From assembly GCA_963969395.1 (NCBI GenBank), contig OZ017795.1:39847063-39911062 (forward strand): a stretch of 64,000 nucleotides of DNA, read 5' to 3'. The notes beneath the pieces were generated by a model, which saw only the letters and a program-made list of their open reading frames with translations, did not search any database and was not told where the DNA came from. The stretch is from Pseudoscleropodium purum (Eukaryota; Streptophyta; Bryopsida; Hypnales; Brachytheciaceae). Positions within the stretch are counted from its first letter, which is position 1; each line of letters opens with the position of its first letter. Position numbers and translations under genes: made by a program. Positions 32,264 to 43,003 of the stretch are shown here, piece after piece.

Positions 32264-35200
32264 TTATTTGTGACATTGATAGCATTCTTGAAAAATGCCA
32301 AAGTTTTTCACTTGATCAACGAGGTTTGAAAAACTTGCCCATGCTCCAAATCCTACTCCAAGAATGGCAATTGTTACAATTACCACAAAGTTGACTGTTA
32401 CCATACCCCACCATCCTACAGTTCTTCTAACCTTGCCTGGTTGTTCAGCAGCATTCTGCACAATTGCAAAAAAAAATTTAAGTATGTTTTTTTAATTTAT
32501 GAAGCTTAAACAACAAATAAAAGAGAGACAAAATGTAAAACGTTCATAATTTTATTTGAGTCAAAAAGAACAAAAAGACTGAACTTATGTACCTCTCGTG
32601 CAATTGGGTCCCAAAATGTGATGGTGTAGGCAATGCAAGGGATAATAAATACAGAGAAACTCATGAAGAGGGATCCAATGACAGAGTTCAAAGGACCAAA
32701 GAATGGAAACATAAGGGCAAGTAACCACAATAACAAGCCAAGTGGTATTCGGACTAATATGCGTTTGAAGTAATGTGATTGATGTACACCCAAACGCTTC
32801 TCCACCATAAAATTGAGAGGCATGATGTAGAGCCCAAATGCTACGGCCTACAAGAAAAACAAACCATTAAGTATTGAAATATAAGTGTAATCACAATTAT
32901 ATCAAACCTTGAACATTATTATGTATATATTAATATTGGTTAGAAGTTGTATGCTTGAAAGAAATAATACTTTTTGAAAAATTTGTGCATTGAATTAAAT
33001 TACCTGATGGATTATCATAAAAATGAGAGCAGTATCTCGAGCCTTTGAGTCTGGCAACAAACCCAATGCATTGTTTTCATGCAACAATTCATCGCCATAC
33101 GACCAATATAGGGCATATGAATGTGGAACTGTAATAAGCAACACAAAAATCGTGCAAGCCAAGTACACATATTTGTATTTCACGGGTTTCCACATTGCGT
33201 GCATGATCTCTCTGCACATTGATTTAACCACATATGCAAAAATGTTTAGTGTGATATAGATTAAATTGGCATTCATAATGTATGAGGTCCATAAACTGCC
33301 CTTTTAAGCCTGCCCACCTTGTCAATGACAGTAACAAATATTTCAAGAAATATGTCACTCATTCCTAAATAGAGGATGTATTTAGAGCCTAGTCCTACCT
33401 TAGTCACAGAAGAGAAACTTGAATTTGAAGTTCAATGATAATTTCTTGGTAAATGCACTTACATCGTAACTGCATGCCCTCCAGTTCCAAATAATATGTT
33501 GGTAGTGCCCGTAAAAAAGGATTGCATGTTTATTGGAGCTGAATATGTCACACCCCGAGGCTAAAATCAAAGCAATCATACAAATTCTCATTTAGTCTTT
33601 AATCAAATCAATTGTAAAGCTGGCTATTACAAATTCATTTCTGCAAAGTACAGAATAATATGATTTTTTAATTTTTTTTTGCATAATTATGATAAGCAAA
33701 GTCAAGAGGATACCAACCTTTCCACGAGCTATGGCCGCACTCAACATATACCATGAAGTATAAGTGGTTGTTAATACACCCATAAATGAAAAGACCCGGA
33801 AATTATGGAGTGTTGGAAGCAAGTCAATAGTAAGAGAAGCAGCTCCAAATATCAATGCCCAGCTTCTTTTGCTCAAGCTTGGATTCAAGTAGTATGCATT
33901 ACTGCAACCAAACAAGAGTTTCATTACCACAAAAACTAAAGAAATTTTGGCTTAATCTTTTCTAAAAGACTATCAAATCAAGATTTCTTTCAGTAATAAT
34001 TGAATGTTTTTCTCATGTTATATTTCTAATCCATCAATAGAAAATAAACGCAAAAATCATTAAGGTGGGTACTCCCAGAACCGCCACTTTTTACTACTGA
34101 GCCTATTTTCTATTATTAGGCTGGTCAGATTTTCATATGTTCTTGTTGGCAAATGAAAGGAGGTTCCAACACGCTAGTGAACATGGTATTTGGATAATGT
34201 ATGCAAAAGTTATTAAGGAACAAAGTTTGGTTCTAAAAGCATTTCTTCCACATAGGTACAGAACTGACTTTGGAGATGTACACACAGAGTAGATGGCGGT
34301 TTAAGGTCAGTGGCACATTTGGGTGTACCTACCTAAAGAGTAACCTTGTCTATTGTGTATAAGACTTTGGTATTAATACAATATTTCAAATATTTTATTG
34401 CTACAAGTACAAGAAAGTGAGTATTGTTTCAAACCTGGCACAAGCGATAATCTGAACTACTGCAACCGCGCCGACCGTGACCACGTTGAAGAAGAGAGAG
34501 ATCCGCATTGCCCACCTCCCAACCAAAGCACCCAAAAGCTCATGATACTGAATCACGTGCCTCCGAAAGTCGACACCTTCTTTCTCCTTCCGAGCTCGAT
34601 ACTCCACATACAAACGAGCCAACAAATAGCATGTGTAGACCCCAATCACCACGTACAAGAAATGAAAGAACAAGTTGTACTTCATTCCCATCTGAGCGTA
34701 CGATGTGGGCATCGACAGTATTACTTGTCCCACCTGCAACACAAATTTCTCACATTCGTTAAATGAGTTGAAAAACACGCAAATTCGACAATTCTTGTGC
34801 ACTGCTAAAATCGTGGCTTCTCATCGAGCTGTGTTTGTTCAAAAGCTCAGGACAAATGGAACCTTGGAACTGTTGTGATTCAATGGACCACAAACCCAAC
34901 ATAAATTGAAGCCATAGAAGTACAGATTCAATCTTCGGGCCATTACAGATTAAATGTTATCAAACACTGTGCTGATCTGCATGGAATGTTTTGGGTGGAT
35001 TTTTTTATTAAAGGCTCGACCAAACTTGCAGCGAATCCATAAATCAAAGAATTCTTCTACGGCAACAGCATTGCATCTAGAATAGTGATCATAGACCTGA
35101 GTTAATCAGAATTGCAAGCACTTCGTAACTTAAATGATTCTGAGAATGATTCGAAAATATATGAATTGAAAGAAATAAAGCCCAAGTAGTGTAGACTGCG

Positions 35201-36504
35201 ATGCGTACAGAATTGATGGAAATTTTTTTGTCAGAGGCTCGTGAGGTTCAACTAAAGTTTGTCAACAATATCAGAACTCGTTGAATTCTCCCATAGCATC
35301 ACCACTAGTACGTCAAGAGTCCTAATCCCGACCTTCAAAATTCCAAGTCAATGAACGGGTAGAACCGGCAGATATTCTATTAAGACGGGCTCTTTCATTT
35401 TCCTAAACTGTGGCTACTCAAAATCAAAGCTTTGGGCGGAAAATTCTAAGCCAATACTTATCAAAAAGAAATTTGTATCAAAGTAAAATTCCAAGCAATA
35501 TATAACCCAAAATTGTCAATGAAAAACTGAAAACTATGATGAAGAACTACGAATATTCACAAGCTTGGCTCAATTTCTTCTTGGACGCAATTGCAAGCGC
35601 GCTAGTTGTACCTAGAATGATTCCGAAAATCGCAATAAATAAAGCCCAAGCAGCGGACAGACTGACATGACCTAACTTCGATCCAATCCATTCGGATTCT
35701 GCAAACGGATCATGCACTGTCCCTCCTCGGCAGAAATACCGTAGAACTGATGACTGAGGCAGTTCCGAACAGTAGTAATAATTTCTAAACAGTTTTTTGT
35801 TTTTTGTTTTTGTTTTTTTATAAAACAATTGGAAATCCATTGCAAAACGCAGAGAACACAATTCAACAGCCAAGCCGAGAGACTGGACAAGCGAAAGAAG
35901 AATTTCTAAACTGTTTTGAACATCCATCGTATTAATATGTAACAGTGGGCACAATCCAAAGAAATGACGGAATGTATTTGGTGAAGAATCAAAAGGCACA
36001 ACAAAACTTGTCAACAAAATTCATAAACTGCAGAATCCTCCTCCATGGCATCATCGGCAACTAGCGCACCCAGAAAGACACTCATCTGAACCTTCAAACT
36101 GTTTTGCAAGAACCAGAAAGATTCCAAAACACCGTGAACTAAAACCCATGCCAGGCAACGTAAACAGACAACTAGTAACTTAATCTTCAAACCAAACTTA
36201 TGAGAGCGAGCCTGCAGTAAGTCCCAGTAATTGATACATGACAAGAAGGCTGTATGTTTTGTAATTTGTGCACCTGTGCAGAAACAGCGTTAAGCCAAGC
36301 ATCATAGACCGAGCCGCCATGCCAAACTGCCTTCTTAAACAACGCTCCTGCACCTCCGCCTCCACCTCCACCTCCACCTCCGCCTCCGCCTTTCTGAGCT
36401 TGCTCGGCCTCCACAGGCCTACGACTACCGTCATGATTCTCCATCTCTAACTCTACATGGTTCCCGTTCTCAAGCTCCATGGCTCTCCCGCCGTTGGACT
36501 CCAT
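32264..36504 (-). CDS. AUX1/LAX-family auxin influx carrier, divergent, poly-Gly N-terminus
   Basis: Seven exons on the minus strand: 36504-36274, 34733-34435, 33901-33718, 33560-33463, 33211-33004, 32847-32593, 32455-32264. All joins are GT-AG and keep frame, giving 488 residues, close to the usual AUX1 length. Family motifs: WHGGSVYDAWLNAVSAQVGQV, YVEYRARKEKEGV, SNAYYLNPSLSKR.W, GGHAVT followed by EIMHAMWKP, PFFGPLNSVIGS and a cysteine-bearing CYQCHK tail. About eleven membrane helices are expected. AUX/LAX proteins are proton-coupled auxin importers in the plasma membrane. The sequence is clearly diverged from classical AUX1, and residues about 38-51 are a glycine run encoded by GGN repeats. 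The first intron is 1.5 kb and holds exon-like repeats. The N-terminal Met at 36504 is chosen because it follows the last upstream ATG in frame with acidic residues; an earlier ATG at 36543 is possible. Confidence 0.9.
34734..36273 (-). other. First intron of the AUX/LAX gene with exon-like repeat
   Basis: An ORF piece at 35547-35750 reads a GGTVHDPF start and then a single strong hydrophobic helix (AAWALFIAIFGIILG) ending in SKKK. A degraded copy of part of it is near 35140-35200 (shared 'ataaagcccaag' context), and related fragments occur near 35076 and 35298. It is probably a decayed duplicated segment; it is not needed to complete the carrier. Confidence 0.4.
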
Positions 36505-39500
36505 TGATTGATTCCAGTGAGAGAACAACTGAAACGATTGCAATAGAAGCGGCTATGAGCGAGCTCTGCAAAAGAGATGAGCGAGGACTGACTTACTGAC
36601 AAGGATCTTCAGTTCCGTAGGGCTGCTTTCTATTCTAAAACGTGGGCTTGCTTGTTTGAAGCTTGACACACTACTGTCAGGGACTTGTGTCGGTCCCTCA
36701 AAAGGTGAAAAAGTAGGAGGGGAGTGTGTTGATGAGATGGAAAGTGGGAGTTTGCTAGGAGTTGATGAACTTTTTACATAGAATGATAGAGAGTATGGGA
36801 GTAATTATCTTACTTTCTCCTATCCAAAAGAAAGAGATTCTTTTCGTGTTTTGACGTGAAAGAAATTGAATGAGGTGTTGTCATGGATGGAATCTAAAAC
36901 TCTTTGAGCTTCATTCACATTGGACAATCTTAGGATTGGTTGTTGGGCTTAGAATTTGTGTTATTTTAGTGTGCTACTAGTGTGCCATGTATTGTTGCCA
37001 CAGTCAAAACAAAAGTAAAAGCAAATTTTCTAATCTTTGAATTGATAAAAAAAAAAATTGAAATTCAATAACTTTCATGCCATATGTCCAAATGCCACGA
37101 AACAAAGCCTACGTACCACTCCTCACCAAGAACTTTCCAATGGTATTAAGAACACAACTGGGGAACACACAATCAGGGAGATCTCAACATAACAAATAAA
37201 GAAAACAGACAACCTATCTTAAGGTATTGATTACAAGGATATGTAGTTCTCTCTACATATAGCTATTTATTTATAAAAGTGGGCTTTATTTGAGGGTGGA
37301 CATACATATCAAGAGTCGTATTACACAAAGGTGAATAGAATGAGAATGTGTTGATGAGATGGAAAGTGGGAGTTTGCTAGGAGTTGTTGAACTTTTTATG
37401 TGAAAGTGAGTAATCACTACAAGAGAAAGGTGTGTTTTAAGTATAGTCCTAGTAGTATAGTCCTATAACCAATAACCTTTTCAAAGATTTTTAGTAAAAC
37501 TATACTAAAAATCTTTGAATAGGTCATTACTTATAGGTATGTACTATTAAGATTGTATTTTAAACACCCCTTCCTCTTAAAGTGTAATTATCCTATTTTC
37601 TCATGTCTAAAGTAGATTATTTTACCTAAAGAGAAAGAATTTGTATTGCAATGATTGTCAAAATCTATAAATCTTTTAGTTTATTCCCATTCAAAATCTA
37701 AAATAGATTTTTTTATTTAGTCGTCAGTTTGCATCTACTTTAAAAGTTCTAATACCTACTTGTCTATTGTGTATCAAACGAAACTTATGAATATGGCTTT
37801 TTTAAAGTTTGCATCAAAATAAAAGATATTAGATATTATGCTTAGAAATCATCTACACCATCAAACTTCAAATTTATTACAAATAAATTATTGAACAGTG
37901 ATTGTATTTAACTTTATAACAAAAATAGAATATTGAAATTTTTATGAAATTTACCTTAAAAATATATTATCTGAATGATCTCAATAAGTATACTTCAAAA
38001 AAATAGCATTTTATAGAATTATATCCTAAGATGAAGAAAAACTAAAACTAAAGTCTATTTCATTTAAAATGGTATTTTAGTCATTGATTATTTTTAGTAA
38101 TTTTATCATAAAGGAAATGACCTTGATTAGATGGAAAATGAGAATAGACATGAGTTAAGTAAACTTTGAAGTACATGAATTATGTAATGGCGTAGATATC
38201 TTCTATTCTAAATAAATGAATTCTTCTTACCATGTCTCTTAGTGATGATTCTTACATTGTAGAATTTTTAAATTTTTATAGATAGGATATAAAAAAAGCA
38301 AGATCAATCATAAATAATTTGTTTATTTTAGTTAGATCTATAAATATATTTCTAAATGATTTATAGGTCTTGATTGTAATCCAACTCACATATCTCTTTG
38401 AAGAGATTTCTACCATTAAAAAATAAAAAACTAATGATGAAGAGGCTTATTTAAAAAATAAAAAGTAATTGTTCTTTGGTGTATAACAAATTACGTATTG
38501 CACCTATAATGTAGGTTTGGCAAAAAAAACATTTTTAAAAGAGATGAATTTTTTTGGCAAATGATATTTTCTAAAAGAAATTCTTTTGTATGAAAAATCT
38601 AGGACTTTGTTTTGCTTTACAAAACCATCCATGATTATTTAGCAAAGAAGAGATATATAATTTTTTTAATTATGTTTATTTTTGAACATTTTAAAATTCC
38701 ACTAGCACCAACAAAGGAAGAGATACAAATTCACATATACAATTTTATTTTTATTATTATTTTTTTTCCAAAGATGCTTCCAAAAATCCAAGTTTCATAA
38801 TTAAATTCATAAACAATCTTTAATATAAATATCATCAATAGAATAATCTTATAAAATATGTATATTTTTAGCATCTATAGAAACTTAGTATCCGAAAATA
38901 ATTAAATATTTGGCAAAGATGTAATCTACTCTTCACTTATGGTATTTATAATCCATCTCAAAGATCTAAAATTCTTAACTTCATATACATAAGTAACTAA
39001 AGAATTCTTTTGAAATGATCTCCTAAATATATTGCCTAATAGATAGAGGACTTTTCCAAGATTTGTCATATGGTTTTGTCAAAATCTATCATACAATGAT
39101 TAAAGTTCATTATAGGCCTTGGTTGCATCCCTTCTTTGACAAAATCTTCTATTTTATCTCCTTAGTTTATTTCAATTTATCAAATTCTCACCGGCTACTT
39201 TCTTTCAACTTCAACTTTGCAAAGGCTACAATCTTTTTCTTTCAATGACATGTTAGACTTGTAACTAAACTTTAAATTTCATTACATTGGACAATCATAG
39301 ATGATAGACCATAGACTGGCCAACTCCAAAGCAATATCCACCCTTGTCCTATCTAAGCCTTACAATGGCCAACTCTAAAGCGATACCCTCGTTGTCTAAG
39401 AACATACTTGCCTCTACCTACCTAGGTACTAGCCTTAGATTTCAAATGGCAAATAGCTAAATCTCACAATTATTTCAAGAAAGCAACAACTACATATTCC

Positions 39501-39735
39501 ACTTTTATTTTTGCTCACCGATTAGTTTCCACTCCTTCCAAACTTTTGTCTACTTTTAGATCCTTCATTTTTCACATTCCAATCAATTATTATCCCAAAA
39601 GCACGAGCTAACAATTAATCAAACGGCAATTCTTTCCAAACATTGCTTTACAAGAGTGGAAACATTATGGTTCAATTAACTTGTGTAGATAAAGCAATGA
39701 CACAAGGTAGTAAAATAATGGCCCTTTTTTCATTA
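36505..39735. other. Promoter side of AUX/LAX and AT-rich intergenic DNA
   Basis: The first about 200 bp should hold the AUX/LAX leader and promoter. A roughly 90-bp segment at 36725-36800 is repeated at 37345-37420. Further right only AT-rich DNA with weak short repeats was seen, with no gene. Confidence 0.45.
37415..37584. mobile_element. 170-bp hairpin MITE with CACTACAAGAG ends
   Basis: The left end CACTACAAGAGAAAGG pairs with the right end CCTTCCTCTTAAAGTG, and inner arms (CAAAGATTTTTAGTA and its complement) make almost the whole element a fold-back. TAAT is present on both sides (37411-37414, 37585-37588). The related segment at 36725-36800 has a single GAGTAATTATC at this point, which is an empty site. 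The ends look CACTA-like; the 3- or 4-bp duplication cannot be resolved. Confidence 0.75.
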
Positions 39736-39976
39736 AGGTAGAAGCACCAATTGTCAAACCAGAGCCATATTGAATTTGTAGGATGCACTATTTCCAATCA
39801 AGTCTGGAATTCAAGCTTAGAATGTATTATTTTTGTTTATTTCAAGGTTGAGACTAACAAGGTTATGACAAATGTCTTGAAGTAGTGGTAGGAAAGTAGT
39901 TCTTGAATGATCAGAATTGTAAGAGTCTAAACATTAGCCATTGGTTATGAGTACTTTTTGGCTCCCAAAATTCATA

Positions 39977-40058
39977 CTCCCTCTATCTCAAAATAAGACT
40001 AGTGTTTTTTTTTGTGAAATACAAAGGAAACACCGATCTTATTTTGAGACAAAGGGAG
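39977..40058. mobile_element. Stowaway (Tc1/mariner-type) MITE, 82 bp
   Basis: The ends CTCCCTCTATCTCAAAATAAG and CTTATTTTGAGACAAAGGGAG are inverted repeats, flanked by TA (39975-39976 and 40059-40060). This is the classical Stowaway signature. The paralogous position in the next repeat copy (about 40697) has a single TA. Confidence 0.93.
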
Positions 40059-40266
40059 TAGTCATTTCAATTTTGGAACTAATAAAATTATGAAAAATTT
40101 GCAATCTGTATACAATACTTCTTATCTTCCTAAGGTGGGGGCACCCATAACCAACCATGCCCTAAACCCAACCATGAGGGTGTGCTATTTCCAACCTTAG
40201 CTAGTTCTCAAGCATGAAATTTGATTTTTTTGTCCTTTCCAAGGTTGAAACTAATAAGGTCATGCC

Positions 40267-40586
40267 TAGGGTTGACAAATCAGTACGTCCACCCCAAAAT
40301 AGCGTCTGTAACTCGGATGTCTGGACATCCGTCCTCACGGACGCCATCGGACGCAGCGTCCCTTCCGCCGTCAAAAGGCGGAAGGCCCGAGGCGGACGCC
40401 CAGATCATGCAGACCACATCAGTCTGCGTGTTGATCGGACGGCCGTACCGGGGCGAACGGGGGGACAGGCGGATGGGGCAGTTCCGGCGGATGCTGCGTC
40501 CACCAGGAACGCGAATGTCAGCGGACGTTGCAGACACAACGTCCGCGTCCGGACGTCCCGGACGTCCGACCGTCCTGTCAACCCTG
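40267..40586. mobile_element. 320-bp non-autonomous hAT element
   Basis: TAGGGTTGAC at the left and GTCAACCCTG at the right, with a perfect 8-bp duplication GTCATGCC (40259-40266 and 40587-40594). The GC-rich CGTCCG-type interior matches both ends of the 9.8-kb hAT, in opposite orientation. It has no coding capacity. The left terminal C has become T. Confidence 0.95.
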
Positions 40587-40767
40587 GTCATGCCACATTA
40601 CCTGAAGTAGTGAGCACGAAAGTATTGTCTTGTATGATCAAAATTGGAAGACTCTAAACATTGCTTGTGGGTCAAGACTTCTTTTGCCTCCCAAAATGCA
40701 CTATAATTTCAAATTTTAGAATATAAATCTGAAAATTTAGCAATCCCCATATTTCTTTATCTTCCTA

Positions 40768-42082
40768 CATGGGAAAAATATCCACCTATTCATACTGCAC
40801 AGAATTTGCTCCCAAATTGCTTAAGTGATCAGTTATTGGTGCCTCCACCTACCATGGGAAAAATTTCCACCGCCTCATACGGCTCTACTGCAAAATCACT
40901 TAACTTAAAATGATCGTCCGGGTACTTGTGCCTCCACCTTACAAGACTCTTCCAAAGTACCTGATGTGCACATGAGTTGTTTTGTATACAATTGTAACAG
41001 CTGCAGTGGCTCTTTGTTCTCGATAAAAGAGTGATTCACGTGGTCGGTGATGTACGCAGCTCTTGTGCATGGAATTATTATTTTGTTGTCTGGAGTTGTG
41101 CAATTCGCTTACTGGGAGAGTGAAGCCAGCTGCTGTACATCCAGAGGAATCATTTTAAGAAACTGAATGTGGTGACACAAAATGTCATATTTTAGATGAG
41201 GACAATTTGAACTTATGATGAATGTTAGGTATAATATGACAAAAGCTTTCCTTACAAATCACTTCAGTATTATTTCAGACACTCTTTGACAGCCTTCAAC
41301 AAATACAAGCTCAGGTTTCAAAAATGATTTTGGTAGTAATGAGACTCCGCCTGTTGCAAGCGTTCAAAAGCGAAATACTTGAATGGAAGCCTGTAAGGGA
41401 TCCGATGCATTTCCAACCACTTATGCAATAATGGGCATGCGGAGTGCAGATTTCCTGAGTGTAGAAATTTTTTGAATGTAGAAATAGAGTGTGGAAGGAT
41501 TATAGAATTTTTAGAATTTTTTTAACCCAAAATAGAATTATTATAAATTTTTTTAGTTGAATTGTATTGTATGACCTATACTGGTCGTATAGACTTTTGT
41601 ATTTACAACCACGAGCTGATTGCAAAATCAATCAAGGGTTGATTGCAATATTGAGAGCTTGACAACCAATGATAATGCGCCACAACTACTCCAGGAATCG
41701 TACCACAACTTCACAAAAAGAGATCAATCACCAGGTTGGAAATGGAGGAGTGATCAGAAATGGATCGACTCCTATACTTGAAAGGAATTAATTGACTACA
41801 GTTGCAAAAGCTATTTGGTAGGAACAAGAGAGTGTAACCCTTTGCAATGAAATTCCATTTCATTTGTTTTAAAAAGAAAAAGAAAAAGAACAAGAATAAG
41901 AAAGTATAATAGTCCCACTTTAGAAATTAAGCTTACATTTGTTAGGAGGTGGTCAGTTTTTCCAATGCAACTTTTTTCTATAAGGTAATCACAACACCTA
42001 ATTTCAACCACTTTCTAAAACCAACTACTATCGATTCTTGCCTAAAATGTACTCCCACTATTCACAAGAGTCTATAGTTGGT
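40768..42082. other. Non-coding DNA
   Basis: After a short third echo of the preceding repeat (the 'catgggaaaaat.tccacc' block near 40770 and 40853), nothing recognisable is seen. Confidence 0.4.
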
Positions 42083-43003
42083 TTAACCCCTAAAGGACCA
42101 AGGTCTTTTTTCTGCCAAAAAAACACTCACAACTGCCATTTTTTTAGCAAAAGTTAAGAAAAATTAAAAATTGTTTTTTTTCCACATTAAACCATATGAT
42201 CTTACACCCAGCTAGTATGAGAATGTGTAAAAAAAAATTCATAATTTCTGACTGCATAGATTGCAAGATATCTGCATTTAAAGTAGAAAAAACAAGTTTT
42301 TCAACACATTGCGGGACTAGATTTTTTGACTTTGAACATTTTTAACTTTAATTTTTTGCACTACAGAGTTTTGAGCTTTAAATCTTTATATTATAGAATT
42401 GAGTTGAGAGTCTAGGAAAAAAACAATAATTCAAGAAACTTAATTTTTATTCTTTAAAAAATTGTTAAATAGAAGTAGGTAGGAGATAGAAGGAAAATCT
42501 AAATTATTAATATCTCTAAATTAAAATTAAAATTAAAATGCACTAATCCCAATGGTGAGATTGTTCTAGCAATCAAGATAAACCATGTAAAATTTTTTTT
42601 TAGAAAAATTGTAAAAATTGCATTTAGAAATTAATCCTACAAGTTATTTTTTCAAAAAAAATGCCCTAATTGTCTGAAAATAGGATTGTCCATAATTTTC
42701 TCATAAAGAATCCAAATGTAATTAAGAAAACCTTTACATGTACACAAAAATATAATCTATGAGGAAAAAAAATTAAAAATTTTGAAATTTTTTTTGTTGC
42801 CCCCCGTCCCCTATTTTGAGCTTATTTGGGCATAACTTTTGTTCCCAGGCACCAATTGGAAAAAAAATTATATTCCCATGAAGCTAATCAATTTTCCTAT
42901 CTTAAAAAAAAGTTCCAGAAAATTAGAAAACAATTTCAACCCATAGGTACTTTCCTGAAATCTCATTTGTCCCCTAAAAGAACAATGGTCCTTTATAGGT
43001 TAA
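42083..43003 (+). mobile_element. TTAA-bounded 0.9-kb repeat element, copy A
   Basis: It starts TTAACCCCTAAAGGACCA and ends TGGTCCTTTATAGGTTAA, so the termini are inverted repeats next to TTAA. Its whole length matches 45688-46629 in inverted orientation. No ORF was found. TTAA with a CCC start recalls piggyBac-type ends, but the superfamily is not certain. Confidence 0.65.

Larger units (their letters stand above)
39736..40767. repeat. Tandem duplication of a ~310-bp unit, each copy with a different MITE
   Basis: Copy 1 is 39736-40132 and copy 2 is 40133-40767. Both run from AGGT.G..GCACC to CTTATCTTCCTA or TTTATCTTCCTA and share 'tttccaa', 'caaggttga.actaa.aaggt', 'gaagtagtg' and 'ctaaacatt'. 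Copy 1 holds the Stowaway MITE and copy 2 the hAT MITE. Removing each leaves about 310 bp, and each copy shows the other's empty site. Confidence 0.8.

Noticed and set aside
40214..40657. 147-codon ORF
   Set aside because: It runs across the 320-bp hAT MITE and its flanks, so it is a chance fusion.
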